Source: Methylobacterium aerolatum
Lineage (GTDB): Bacteria; Pseudomonadota; Alphaproteobacteria; Rhizobiales; Beijerinckiaceae
Direction of reading: 5' to 3'
Assembly: GCF_022179085.1 (NCBI RefSeq)
Contig: NZ_BPQE01000027.1
Span: forward strand, 1 to 64,000
Length of the DNA: 64,000 nt
Shown here piece after piece: positions 9,295 to 17,688 of the stretch. Under the pieces are notes generated by a model. It was given only the letters and a program-made list of their open reading frames with translations, was not told the DNA's origin and ran no database searches. Within the stretch, counting starts at the first letter, position 1. Every line of letters begins with the position of its first letter. Position numbers and translations under genes: made by a program.

Positions 9295-10596
9295 ATGAGT
9301 TCCATGACCGACGACAGCCGACAGCACCGGTTCGCGACCCTGGCGATCCACGCGGGCGCCGCCCCCGATCCGGCCACCGGTGCGCGGGCGCAGCCGATCT
9401 ATTTCACCAACGGCTTCGTGTTCGAATCCTCCGAGCAGGCGGCGGACATCTTCGCCGTGCGCAAGACCGGCTTCTCCTATTCCCGGGGCTCGAACCCCAC
9501 CGTCGCCGCCCTGGAACGCCGGGTCGCCGCCCTGGAGGGGGCCAAGGCCGCCGTCGCGGTGGCCTCCGGCCAGTCGGCCGTGCTCCTCGTGCTGATGACG
9601 CTGATGCGCTCGGGCGATTCCTACGTCGCCTCCCCGCGCCTCTTCGGCGGGTCGCTCGGCCTGATGCGCCGCCTCGACGGTCGCTACGACCTGAAGCCCC
9701 GCTTCGCCACGGGCATGGAGCCCGCCGACTTCGAGGCGGCGATCACGCCGGAGTGCAAGGCGATCGTCTGCGAATCCATCGTGAACCCCTGCGGGTTCGT
9801 GACCGATCTCGAAGGGATCGCGGCGGTGGCCAAGCGTCACGGCCTGCCGCTCATCGTCGACAACACCCTTGCCTCGCCCGCGCTGATCCGGCCGATCGCC
9901 CACGGCGCGGACATCGTGGTGCACTCGACCTCGAAGTTCCTGGCGGGCTCGGGCCAAGTGATCGGCGGCATGATCTGCGATGGCGGCACCTTCGACTGGG
10001 TGAAGGCCGGCGGCTACGACCTCATCAACGAGCCCTGGCCGGATTACGACGGCCTCGTCATCCCCCAGCGCTTCCCGGAGACGCCCTTCGCCGTCGCCTG
10101 CCGCCTGTTCGGCCTGCGCGACCTCGGGCCGGGCCTGTCGCCCATGAACGCCTTCCTGACGCTCACCGGCATCGAGACCTTGCCGCTGCGCATGGAGCGG
10201 CACTGCGCCAACGCCAAGGCCGTGGCCGCCTTCCTGCGGGACCACCCGGCGGTGGCGTGGGTCAGCTATCCCGGCCTCCCCGGCCAGACCGGCGAGGCGA
10301 ATGCCGCCCGCTACACGCCGAAGGGGCCCGGCGCGATCTTCACCTTCGCCCTCAAGGGCGGCGAGAGCGCGGCGAAGACCTTCATCGCCTCCCTCGATCT
10401 TGTGTCGCACCTCGTGAACATCGGCGAGATCAAGACCCTGGCGATCCACCCCGCCACGACCACCCACCGGCAATTGCCGGACCGCGAGAAGGCCATCGCC
10501 TTCGTCGGGCCGGAGACGGTGCGGCTCTCGATCGGGCTGGAGAACGTCGAGGACCTGATCGCCGACATCGCGCAGGCGCTGGAGAAGGTGGGCTGA
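9295..10596 (+). CDS. metY: O-acetylhomoserine sulfhydrylase-like enzyme (MetY/Cys-Met PLP family)
   Basis: A PLP enzyme of about 430 residues from the Cys/Met metabolism family, predicted to replace the acyl group of O-acyl-homoserine with sulfide to make homocysteine. The PLP lysine is in HSTSKFLAG. Further motifs are FSYSRGSNPT, SIVNPCGFVTD and VDNTLASP, and a long insertion (GYDLINEPWPDYDG) that is typical of MetY rather than MetZ or MetB. The block GLSPMNAFLTLTGIETLPLR also supports MetY. The start is uncertain: ATG 9262, 9295 and 9304 are all in frame, and only residues after 9304 look conserved. O-succinylhomoserine as the substrate cannot be excluded. Confidence 0.85.
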   Translation: MSSMTDDSRQHRFATLAIHAGAAPDPATGARAQPIYFTNGFVFESSEQAADIFAVRKTGFSYSRGSNPTVAALERRVAALEGAKAAVAVASGQSAVLLVLMTLMRSGDSYVASPRLFGGSLGLMRRLDGRYDLKPRFATGMEPADFEAAITPECKAIVCESIVNPCGFVTDLEGIAAVAKRHGLPLIVDNTLASPALIRPIAHGADIVVHSTSKFLAGSGQVIGGMICDGGTFDWVKAGGYDLINEPWPDYDGLVIPQRFPETPFAVACRLFGLRDLGPGLSPMNAFLTLTGIETLPLRMERHCANAKAVAAFLRDHPAVAWVSYPGLPGQTGEANAARYTPKGPGAIFTFALKGGESAAKTFIASLDLVSHLVNIGEIKTLAIHPATTTHRQLPDREKAIAFVGPETVRLSIGLENVEDLIADIAQALEKVG

Positions 10597-10623
10597 GGGG
10601 AAGAGATTCGCTCCGCGCGGATC

Positions 10624-10926
10624 TCAGCGCAAGGCGCCGCTCCAGTCGCGGCCCCCGGAAGAAATCCGCAGGATCACGATGCGATCGTCTTCGACGGCGA
10701 AGGCCACAGCGACTCGCCGTTCGAAACCGATGACCTGCAGCCCCGGACGGATATCGTCGCGAAGGCTTCCGCGCTCGGCGCCGAGACCGAGCCCTGCGCA
10801 GAAGCGGAGGATCCGCTCTTCATAATCCGCGGCGACCGCAGGCCCGGCCGTGTCGGCAATGTAATCGTAGAGTGAGTCCAGGTCGTTGGCGGCGTCCGGC
10901 GTGTAGACGACACGCCGCCGCTTCAT
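10624..10926 (-). CDS. RelE/ParE-family toxin
   Basis: A 100-residue protein with the ParE/RelE layout: a basic N-terminus (MKRRRVVYTPDAANDLDSLYDYI), a helix pair, and a beta-sheet core with RDDIRPGLQVIGFERRVAVAF and IVILRISSGGRDW. Members are gyrase poisons (ParE) or mRNA interferases (RelE); the sequence looks closer to ParE. The ATG at 10926 overlaps the antitoxin stop as ATGA, so translation should be coupled with the antitoxin first. It converges with metY, whose stop is 27 bases away. Confidence 0.85.
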   Translation of the reverse strand: MKRRRVVYTPDAANDLDSLYDYIADTAGPAVAADYEERILRFCAGLGLGAERGSLRDDIRPGLQVIGFERRVAVAFAVEDDRIVILRISSGGRDWSGALR

Positions 10927-11204
10927 GCTTCGCCGTTCAGGCGGGAGGCGTGGCGTCGCCGCATCCGCTCGACCATGTCCTCCGGCGTGAGTATGAGGGA
11001 CGGATCGGTCCGCCAGCGGTCGTAGGTCGTCGCCACATCCTCGCGAAGCCATCGCTCGACGGCGGCGTCCCGTTCCTGCAGTGCGCGAAGGCCGGCACGC
11101 ACGACCTCGCTCGCGCTGGCGAAGGTGCCCGATTTCACCTGGGCATCGATGAAGGCGGCCTGTTCGGCCGGTAGACTGAACGTGCGCTTCTCGGCGGCGG
11201 CCAT
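10923..11204 (-). CDS. ParD-like antitoxin (CC2985 type)
   Basis: A 93-residue antitoxin. The N-terminal part (RTFSLPAEQAAFIDAQVKSG) followed by FASASEVVRAGLRALQERD is the ribbon-helix-helix DNA-binding pattern of ParD proteins. The acidic/basic C-terminal half should wrap the toxin. ATG 11204 is chosen because the longer frame adds residues encoded by the operator region. A palindrome 30 bases upstream (11234-11256) is a likely auto-regulatory site. The gene overlaps the toxin by four bases. Confidence 0.85.
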   Translation of the reverse strand: MAAAEKRTFSLPAEQAAFIDAQVKSGTFASASEVVRAGLRALQERDAAVERWLREDVATTYDRWRTDPSLILTPEDMVERMRRRHASRLNGEA

Positions 11205-11233
11205 GCGATCCCCCAACGGAACGGTCGAACACC

Positions 11234-11256
11234 CCGGTATGACGGTATCATACCGG
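11234..11256. promoter_or_regulatory. Palindromic operator of the first toxin-antitoxin pair
   Basis: CCGGTATGA (11234-11242) and TCATACCGG (11248-11256) are perfect 9-bp inverted arms separated by 5 bases, located 30 bases before the antitoxin start. Ribbon-helix-helix antitoxins usually repress their own promoter through such sites. Confidence 0.65.
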
Positions 11257-11268
11257 AGTCCCGTCATC

Positions 11269-12438
11269 CTATCGCCGCCGCTCCAGGATCGACACGTAGT
11301 TGGCGACCGCCGCGCCGCCCATGTTGAACACGCCGGCGAGTTCGGCGCCGGGGATCTGCATGTCGCCCGCCTCGTTCATGAGCTGCAGGCAGGCCATGAC
11401 GTGCATGGACACGCCGGTCGCGCCGACGGGGTGGCCCTTGGACTTGAGGCCGCCCGAGGGATTGACCGGCAGCTTGCCGCCCTTCTCCGTCATGCCCTCG
11501 CGGACGATCCGGTAGCCCTCGCCCGGCGCGGCCAGACCCATCGCCTCGTACTCGATGAGTTCCGCGATGGTGAAGCAGTCGTGGGTCTCCACGAAGGAGA
11601 GGTCCTCGTTGGCGATCCCGGCCTGTTCCCGGGCCTTGGCCCAGGCGCGGCGGGCGCCCTCGAAGGCGGTCGGGTCCCGGCGGGAGAGGGGGAGGATGTC
11701 GTTGACCTGGGCGCGGGCGCGGAAGCCCACGGCGCGCTCCAGGCGGGCGGCGGTCTCGGCGTCGGCCACCACGAGGGCGGCGGCGCCGTCCGAGATCAGG
11801 GAGCAGTCGGTCCGGCGCAGGGGCGCGGCGACGTAGGGGTTCTTGTCCGAGACGCGGTTGCAGAAGTCGAAGCCGAAATCCTTGCGCATCTGCGCGTAGG
11901 GGTTGGCGACGCCGTTGTGATGGTTTTTGGCGGCGATGCGGGCCAGTTCCTCGCTGCGGTCGCCGTAGCGCTGGAAGTAGTTCGCCGCGATCCGCCCGAA
12001 CACGCCAGCGAAGCCGCCCTCGATCTCGGCCTCCTCCTTCCGGTAGGAGGCGCCGAGCAGGATGTCGCCGGTCTCCGCGACGGACTTGGCCGTCATCTTC
12101 TCGGCGCCGACCACCAAAGCGATCCGCCCCCGGCCGCTATCCACGAAGTCGAGGGCGGCGTAGAGGGCGGCCGAGCCGGTGGCGCAGGCGTTCTCCAGGT
12201 GCGTCGAGGGCACGTGCGCCAGGTCGGGCTGGTTCGTGGCGACGAGGGAGCCCTCGAACCCCTGCTTCGAGAAGCCGGTGTTCATGACGCCGACATAGAT
12301 GCCGTCGACCTCGGAGGCCGCCACGCCGGCGTGGGACAGGGCCTCCCCGGAGACGCGGGCGATGAGGCTCTCGGTGTCGGGGTCCTCCAGCTTGCCGAAG
12401 GGGGTGTGGGCCCAGCCCACGATGCAGGCGCGCGTCAT
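11269..12438 (-). CDS. SCP-x-type thiolase
   Basis: A 389-residue thiolase-superfamily protein. The acyl-accepting cysteine is in ENACATGSAAL, a catalytic histidine is in VETHDCFT, and the second histidine is in GGLKSKGHPVGATG. The C-terminal cysteine of classical thiolases is replaced (FNMGGAAVANYV), as in the sterol-carrier-protein-x subfamily, which favours cleavage of branched or unusual 3-ketoacyl-CoA over condensation. It lies 47 bases downstream of the dehydratase on the same strand, so it may close an operon with the dehydratase and the aldehyde dehydrogenase. The substrate is unknown. Confidence 0.85.
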   Translation of the reverse strand: MTRACIVGWAHTPFGKLEDPDTESLIARVSGEALSHAGVAASEVDGIYVGVMNTGFSKQGFEGSLVATNQPDLAHVPSTHLENACATGSAALYAALDFVDSGRGRIALVVGAEKMTAKSVAETGDILLGASYRKEEAEIEGGFAGVFGRIAANYFQRYGDRSEELARIAAKNHHNGVANPYAQMRKDFGFDFCNRVSDKNPYVAAPLRRTDCSLISDGAAALVVADAETAARLERAVGFRARAQVNDILPLSRRDPTAFEGARRAWAKAREQAGIANEDLSFVETHDCFTIAELIEYEAMGLAAPGEGYRIVREGMTEKGGKLPVNPSGGLKSKGHPVGATGVSMHVMACLQLMNEAGDMQIPGAELAGVFNMGGAAVANYVSILERRR

Positions 12439-12485
12439 CGTTTCCTCTCAGTTTGTCGGGACGATGGCCCCGGGGGCCGCCCGGA

Positions 12486-14192
12486 TCAAGGGTGGTCGGG
12501 TGACGGTCCGGCCAGGAAGTCGAAGTCGCAGCCCTCCGGCGCCTGGGTGACGCTGCGCCGGTAGAGGGCCTTGTAGCCCCGCGCCGGGACCGGCGGCGGG
12601 GTGTGGGCGGCGAGGCGCCGGGCGATCTCCTCCGGCTCGACCAGCAGGTCGATCCGCTTCTCGCGCACCGAGAGCCGGAGGCGGTCGCCGTCGCGCACCG
12701 CCGCCAGGGGGCCGCCCACCGCCGCCTCGGGCGAGACGTGCAGCACGATGGCGCCGAAGGCCGTACCGGACATGCGCGCATCGGACACGCGCACCATGTC
12801 CTTCACCCCGGCCTTCGCGAGCTTCTTCGGGATGGGCAGATAGCCGGCCTCGGGCATCCCGGCGGCGTGGGGGCCCGCATTCTGCAGGACGAGGATGTCG
12901 TCGGCCGTGACATCGAGGTCGGGATCGTCGATCCGGGCGGACAGGTCCTCCAGGCCGGTGAACACCACCGCGCGCCCCTCGGTCTCGAACAGGGCGGGCG
13001 TCGCGGCGGCGCGCTTGAAGATGGCCCCGTCGGGGGCGAGGCTCCCGCCCAGGGCGATCAGCCCGCCCTGGGGCGAGACCGGATCGGAGAACGGGCGGAT
13101 CACCGCCCGGTCCACCCACGGTTCCGGCTCGTCAAGCCGCTCGGCCAGGGTGCGGCCCTCGACATCCACGGTGTCGAGGTGGAGGAGGGGGCGCAACTCG
13201 CGCAGCAGGGCGCCCATGCCGCCCGCCGCGTGGAAATCCTCCATGTAGCCCTCGCCGACCGGCTTCAGGTCCACCAACACGGGGGTCTCGTCGGAGATAG
13301 CGTTGAACCGCTCGTAGGGGATGCGGATGCCGAGCCTCCCGGCGATGGCCGTGAGGTGGACGATGGCGTTGGTGGAGCCCGACACCGCCATCAGCACGCG
13401 GATGGCGTTCTCCACCGAGTGGCGCGTGATGACCCGGGAGGGCCGGATCCTCGTCTTGATCAGGCGGACGGCGGCCCGGCCGGTCTCCTCGGCGGCGACG
13501 AGCCGGTCGGAGTGGACGGCAGGGATCGCCGCCGTGCCGGGCAGCGACATCCCCAGCGCCTCCGCGATGCAGGCCATGGTCGAGGCGGTGCCCATGACGG
13601 CGCAGGTCCCGGCGGTGACGGAGAGCCGCCCTTCGACCTCGGCGATCTCCTCCGCATCGACGGTCCCGGCCCGGTACTTCGCCCAGAAGCCCCGGCAGTC
13701 GGTGCAGGCGCCGAGCCGCTGGCCCCGGTGACGGCCGGTGGACATCGGCCCCGTGACGAGCTGGATCGCCGGCAGGTCGGCCGACGCCGCGCCCATCAGC
13801 TGGGCCGGCACGGTCTTGTCGCAGCCGCCGATCAGCACCACCGCATCCATGGGCTGGGCGCCGATCATCTCCTCGGTGTCCATGGCCATCAGGTTGCGGT
13901 ACATCATGCTGGTGGGATTGAGGAAAACCTCCCCCAGCGACACCGTGGGAAACGGCCGTGGCAGGGCGCCTGCCGCCAGCACCCCGCGGGAGACCGCCTC
14001 GACCAGGTCGTCCATGCCGCGGTGGCAGTTGTTGAAGCCCGACGGCGTCATGGCGATGCCGACCACCGGCTTTTCGAGCAGGCGCGTCGAGATCCCCATG
14101 GACCGGGCGAAGGAGCGCCGCAGGTAGCGGGCGAAATCCCGGTCGCCGTAGTTGGTAAGCCCCCGGTCGAGGCCGTGCGGTCCGTCGGTCAT
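12486..14192 (-). CDS. IlvD/Edd-family dehydratase (sugar-acid dehydratase type)
   Basis: A 568-residue member of the dihydroxy-acid/6-phosphogluconate dehydratase family. Iron-sulfur ligand candidates are the cysteines in LIGGCDKTVPAQL and GACTDCRGFW. The motif GTCAVMGTASTM and the C-terminal RVSDARMSGTAFG are also conserved. The overall pattern (NCHRGMDDLVEAV, MYRNLMAMDTEEMI) is nearer to sugar-acid (arabonate/xylonate-like) dehydratases than to IlvD of branched-chain synthesis. ATG 14192 gives a normal length, whereas the upstream extension is Ser/Arg-rich junk. It lies between an aldehyde dehydrogenase and a thiolase, suggesting a catabolic operon with an unidentified substrate. Confidence 0.85.
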   Translation of the reverse strand: MTDGPHGLDRGLTNYGDRDFARYLRRSFARSMGISTRLLEKPVVGIAMTPSGFNNCHRGMDDLVEAVSRGVLAAGALPRPFPTVSLGEVFLNPTSMMYRNLMAMDTEEMIGAQPMDAVVLIGGCDKTVPAQLMGAASADLPAIQLVTGPMSTGRHRGQRLGACTDCRGFWAKYRAGTVDAEEIAEVEGRLSVTAGTCAVMGTASTMACIAEALGMSLPGTAAIPAVHSDRLVAAEETGRAAVRLIKTRIRPSRVITRHSVENAIRVLMAVSGSTNAIVHLTAIAGRLGIRIPYERFNAISDETPVLVDLKPVGEGYMEDFHAAGGMGALLRELRPLLHLDTVDVEGRTLAERLDEPEPWVDRAVIRPFSDPVSPQGGLIALGGSLAPDGAIFKRAAATPALFETEGRAVVFTGLEDLSARIDDPDLDVTADDILVLQNAGPHAAGMPEAGYLPIPKKLAKAGVKDMVRVSDARMSGTAFGAIVLHVSPEAAVGGPLAAVRDGDRLRLSVREKRIDLLVEPEEIARRLAAHTPPPVPARGYKALYRRSVTQAPEGCDFDFLAGPSPDHP

Positions 14193-14208
14193 GGGCTTTC
14201 CTCGGGCG

Positions 14209-14274
14209 CTACCGCAGATGAAACGCGATCCAGGCCACGGCGAGGAGGGCGAGGATCGTGAGGGCATAGCGCAT
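14209..14274 (-). CDS. Possible 21-residue membrane micro-protein
   Basis: ATG 14274 to TAG 14209 encodes MRYALTILALLAVAWIAFHL plus Arg, essentially one transmembrane helix with a basic start and end. It lies between the dehydratase and the aldehyde dehydrogenase on their strand. The ribosome site is weak and no homologue is known to me. It could be chance in GC-rich DNA, but the clean hydrophobic helix is notable. Confidence 0.3.
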   Translation of the reverse strand: MRYALTILALLAVAWIAFHLR

Positions 14275-14289
14275 CACAGGCTTCACCGC

Positions 14290-14333
14290 CTCATGTCCCT
14301 CCCCCCAGTGCGGGGGAGGGAGGGGAGACATCC
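14290..14333. repeat. Short fragment of the family 1 palindromic repeat
   Basis: gtccctccccccagtgcgggggaggga forms a hairpin and resembles one arm of the larger elements at 2693 and 19640. It lies just downstream of the aldehyde dehydrogenase stop and may act as its RNA end. Confidence 0.45.
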
Positions 14334-14335
14334 TC

Positions 14336-15817
14336 TCACCGCATCACGAAAGGGTTCTCCGGCGCGTCGCGGCTCGTGGAGATCCACACGCTCTTGGTCT
14401 CGAGATATTCGCGGATCGATTCGATGCCGCTCTCGCGGCCGAGGCCGGAGCGCTTCATGCCGCCGAAGGGCATCATGTAGCTCACCGCCCGGTAGGTGTT
14501 CACCCAGACGGTCCCGGCCTTGAGGCCCTTCGACATGCGCATGGCCCGGCCGATATCCTGCGTCCACACGCCCGCCGCGAGGCCGTAGATCACGTCGTTG
14601 CCCAACTTCAGCGCCTCGGCCTCGTCCTCGAAGCCGATGATGGAGAGGACGGGGCCGAATACCTCCTCCTGCGCGATCCGCATGGAGTTCGTCACGTCCG
14701 CGAAGATGGTCGGCTGGACGAACTGGCCGCCCCTGACGCCCTCCCCCGTGGCCGGGCCGCCGCCGAAGACGCAGCGGGCGCCCTCGCCCTTGGCCACCGC
14801 GATGTAGTCGAGCACCTTCTGGTACTGCGGCGGCGTGGTGATGGGGCCGATGTTGGTGCCCGCATCCATCGGGTCGCCGAGCTTGGCCGACTTCGCGAGC
14901 TCGATCAGCCGGGCCGTGAACTCCTCGCGGATGCTGTTCTGCACCAGCAGGCGGGATCCCGCGATGCAGGTCTGGCCGGTAGCCGCGAAGATGCCGGAGA
15001 TGGCGCCGGCGGCGGCCATCTTCAGGTCGGCGTCGGCGAAGACGATGTTGGGCGACTTGCCGCCGAGTTCCAGGGCCACGCGCTTGATCTGCTTGGCCGC
15101 CTGCTCATAGATCCGCGCCCCGGTGACGTCGGAGCCGGTGAAGGTGATCTTGGCCACGTCCGGGTGATCGACGATCGCCGCGCCGGTCTCGGCGCCGTAG
15201 CCGGTCACGACGTTGAACATCCCGTCCGGCAGGCCCGCCTCCTTCATCAGCCCGGCGAATTCCAGCGTGCTGGCGGAGGCGAATTCCGAGGGCTTGATCA
15301 CCACGGCGCAGCCCGCCGCCAGCGCCGGGGCGCATTTCCAGGCGACGAAGAGCAGCGGCGAGTTCCAGGCGGTGAGCGCGCCCACCACGCCCACCGGCTC
15401 GTGAGTGGTGAAGGCGAAGGTCTCCGGCTTGTCGATCGGGACCTGCGCGCCCTCGATCTTGTCCGCGAGGCCCGCGAAGTAATACCACCATTCCGGCTGG
15501 TACCGGGTCTGGCCGTGCATCTCGGCGAAGAGCTTGCCGTTGTCGCGGGTCTCGACCTCCGCGAGGTGCTGCGCCTCGCGGGCCACGATGTCGCCGATGC
15601 GCCGCAGGACCTTGCCCCGGGCGGAGGCGGTCATGCCCGCCCAGGGACCCTCGGTCATGGCGCGCTTGGCCGCCGCCACGGCCCGGTCGACATCGGTCTT
15701 GGAGGCGCGGGGAATCCTGGCCCAGGGCTCGCCGCGATAGGGATCGACCGAGTCGAACCACTCGCCCTCGACCGGATCGACGAACTGGCCGTCGATGTAG
15801 AGTTGATAGGTCTTCAC
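14336..15817 (-). CDS. Aldehyde dehydrogenase (ALDH superfamily)
   Basis: A 493-residue NAD(P)-dependent aldehyde dehydrogenase. It shows GALTAWNSPLL (coenzyme site and Asn), KPSEFAS (Lys/Glu of the cofactor site), FTGSDVTG, the general base in LELGGKSPN, and the catalytic cysteine in GQTCIAGSR. The C-terminal block FGGMKRSGLGRE is standard. GTG 15817 has a GGGGAG site before it and yields the family N-terminus (VKTYQLYIDGQFVDP). The exact substrate is not evident. Neighbours are mdcH upstream and the sugar-acid dehydratase downstream, so it could serve either malonate (semialdehyde) metabolism or sugar-acid breakdown. Confidence 0.88.
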   Translation of the reverse strand: MKTYQLYIDGQFVDPVEGEWFDSVDPYRGEPWARIPRASKTDVDRAVAAAKRAMTEGPWAGMTASARGKVLRRIGDIVAREAQHLAEVETRDNGKLFAEMHGQTRYQPEWWYYFAGLADKIEGAQVPIDKPETFAFTTHEPVGVVGALTAWNSPLLFVAWKCAPALAAGCAVVIKPSEFASASTLEFAGLMKEAGLPDGMFNVVTGYGAETGAAIVDHPDVAKITFTGSDVTGARIYEQAAKQIKRVALELGGKSPNIVFADADLKMAAAGAISGIFAATGQTCIAGSRLLVQNSIREEFTARLIELAKSAKLGDPMDAGTNIGPITTPPQYQKVLDYIAVAKGEGARCVFGGGPATGEGVRGGQFVQPTIFADVTNSMRIAQEEVFGPVLSIIGFEDEAEALKLGNDVIYGLAAGVWTQDIGRAMRMSKGLKAGTVWVNTYRAVSYMMPFGGMKRSGLGRESGIESIREYLETKSVWISTSRDAPENPFVMR

Positions 15818-15944
15818 GGCGCGGCTCCCCTGTTGCGGGTGGATGGGGCGGATATGGACCAGCCCGGCGGGTGGGGCCAGCCCATCCGGCCCGGCCCCGG
15901 TTTCAGCGCCGCCCGCATGGCGTGCGGCGGCAATGCGGGGGGAT

Positions 15945-16865
15945 CTACGGCCTGGCGATCCAGTCCCGCACGCCCTCCGCCGAACGGAATGCGTCGAGGG
16001 CGTGGACCCTCGCCCCCGGCAGGGCGGCCTGGGCCATCGTGGCGAGGGCGTGGCCGGGGCCCAGTTCGAGGACATGCGTCGCGCCGTACTCGCCGCAGGC
16101 GTCAAGGCAGGCGGCCCAATCGAGGGTCTGCGAGACCTGCCGGGCCAGCTTGTCGAGCCCGGCTTCCGGCCGGAAGACCGCCGCGCCGTCGAGCCCGCTC
16201 AGCAGGCGCGGCGCCGAGGGCGGCGGCTGGTGCAGTTCCGCCCCGGCAAGGAGCGCCCGGAACCGGTCGCTCGCGGCGGCCAGGAGCGGCGTGTGCGAGG
16301 GCGTCGCCACGGCGAGGGGGACGGCGCGCTGCGCCCCGCGGGCCAGGGCCTCGCGGCAGAGGGGATCGAGGTCGTCCCGTCGGCCGCCGACGACGAAGCT
16401 GTCGGCGGCGTTGCGGATCGCCAGATGGCAGTCATGCCGGCGGATCAGGCCGTCGAGGGTGTCGCGCCCGAGGCCGCGGATCCCGGCGAGGCCGAACCCC
16501 TCCCCCGAGGCCGCGTCCATCGCCTCGGCCCGGGCGGCGGCGAGGCGCAGGACGGTCGGGGCGTCGAAGCGCCCGGCGACGCCCCAGGCGGCGAGGTCGC
16601 CGATGCTGTAGCCCGCCACGATCGACCGGCCGTTCAGGCCCGCCGCGATGACGCTCCAGCCCGCCAAGGCCGCGACGCAGCACAGGACCTGCCCGACGCG
16701 GTTACCGTGCAGCCCCTCCGCCGCTCCGGCAAGATCGCGCGGGTCGGCGCCGAGGAGCGGCCGGGCCGCCTCGAACACGGCCCGCGCCTCCGGCCGGTCG
16801 GCGGTGAGGGCGAACATGTCCGGGTGCTGGTTGCCCTGGCCGGAGAGGAGGATCGCGAGGGTCAT
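15945..16865 (-). CDS. mdcH: Malonate decarboxylase malonyl-CoA:ACP transacylase
   Basis: A 306-residue malonyl transferase of the FabD fold. The active serine is in GYSIGDLAAWG, with SGQGNQHPDMF at the N-terminus and the catalytic histidine in TPSHTPLL. In the biotin-independent malonate decarboxylase, MdcH charges the thiol of the acyl carrier subunit MdcC with malonate. ATG 16865 is the natural start. It is the last mdc gene here and is separated from mdcG by about 175 bases containing a palindromic repeat. Confidence 0.9.
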   Translation of the reverse strand: MTLAILLSGQGNQHPDMFALTADRPEARAVFEAARPLLGADPRDLAGAAEGLHGNRVGQVLCCVAALAGWSVIAAGLNGRSIVAGYSIGDLAAWGVAGRFDAPTVLRLAAARAEAMDAASGEGFGLAGIRGLGRDTLDGLIRRHDCHLAIRNAADSFVVGGRRDDLDPLCREALARGAQRAVPLAVATPSHTPLLAAASDRFRALLAGAELHQPPPSAPRLLSGLDGAAVFRPEAGLDKLARQVSQTLDWAACLDACGEYGATHVLELGPGHALATMAQAALPGARVHALDAFRSAEGVRDWIARP

Positions 16866-16930
16866 GGGTGCGGCTCGCTCTGACGGGACGGACGGCGACG
16901 GGACTGGTTGCCCGCGACGATCCTCGGCAT

Positions 16931-17020
16931 GTTCGCGAACGCCGTGACGCAATCCAGGATGTGGGCCGTTGCCGGATGTGGCGTGTCCCTGGATTGCTTC
17001 GCTTCGCTCGCAACGACGGC
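16931..17020. repeat. Palindromic repeat (family 2) between mdcG and mdcH
   Basis: gacgcaatccagg near 16945 and cctggattgcttcgc near 16988 are inverted copies around a spacer, followed by ttcgctcgcaacgacgg. The same family occurs at about 203-299, 47388-47483 and 51063-51153, with fragments at about 21568 and 28683. Confidence 0.8.
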
Positions 17021-17040
17021 ACAGGTACGATGCGGCGCTT

Positions 17041-17688
17041 TTAGCGCACCAGCTCGTCCGACCGCTTCATCGCCACGCGGTCGAGCGCCTTCACCAGCAC
17101 GCTCCCGCCCTCCGGCGCCTCGTGCAACTCCCGCCACTGCACGCCTCCCCCGTCCGGCAGCAGAACCTCCCCGTCGAGGCGCATCGGTGCCGTGGCGTCG
17201 ATCCGCGCCAAGCCGGCGAGCAGCGTGCGCGGAACCGGGCCGGGGCAGGGCCAGAGCAGGTCGAGGTCGGAGGTGGCGCCGAGGTAGGTCAGCCCCGTCA
17301 CCGCCTGCCACAGCAGGGCGCCGAAGGGCCGGACCGTGAGGGCGTGCCCGGCCGCGAGCGCCAGCAGGGCGTCGAGGGTGGGTCGCCACGCGGCGGGCGC
17401 GTGGGGGGCGGCTTCGGCGAGGTCCGGCGCCGCCACCGGCTTCAGCGCCTCGGCCGGGAGGGCAAGGCCGATCCGGCGCTTGCCGGCGGCGGGGGGCAGG
17501 GGCAGGCCGAGGGGGACGAGGCCCCTCTCCTCCCCCGGATAGAGGCGCCGGACGATCAGCGGGCGACCGTCCTGCGCCCACCGGGCCACGTGCGGCAGCC
17601 CTTCGAGGTCGGGGCGGGTCGCGAGCATCGCCGCCCAAGCGGCGGGATCGGCCGCGACGAGATCGTGGCGGGCGGGCTCAGCCGCCAC
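17041..17688 (-). CDS. mdcG: Phosphoribosyl-dephospho-CoA transferase MdcG
   Basis: A 215-residue holo-ACP synthase of malonate decarboxylase. It attaches the 2'-(5''-triphosphoribosyl)-3'-dephospho-CoA group to a serine of MdcC. The nucleotidyltransferase-like motif LGATSDLDLLWP carries the Asp pair expected for the catalytic metal. The N-terminal segment RHDLVAADPAAW and GRPLIVRRL are typical. The GTG start at 17688 overlaps mdcE by 11 bases. The partner enzyme that makes the prosthetic-group precursor (MdcB) is not in the window. Confidence 0.88.
   Translation of the reverse strand: MAAEPARHDLVAADPAAWAAMLATRPDLEGLPHVARWAQDGRPLIVRRLYPGEERGLVPLGLPLPPAAGKRRIGLALPAEALKPVAAPDLAEAAPHAPAAWRPTLDALLALAAGHALTVRPFGALLWQAVTGLTYLGATSDLDLLWPCPGPVPRTLLAGLARIDATAPMRLDGEVLLPDGGGVQWRELHEAPEGGSVLVKALDRVAMKRSDELVR

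Noticed and set aside
9421-9440. tRNA-like T-loop sequence (gttcgaatcc)
   Set aside because: It lies inside the MetY coding frame and no acceptor or anticodon arms can be built around it.
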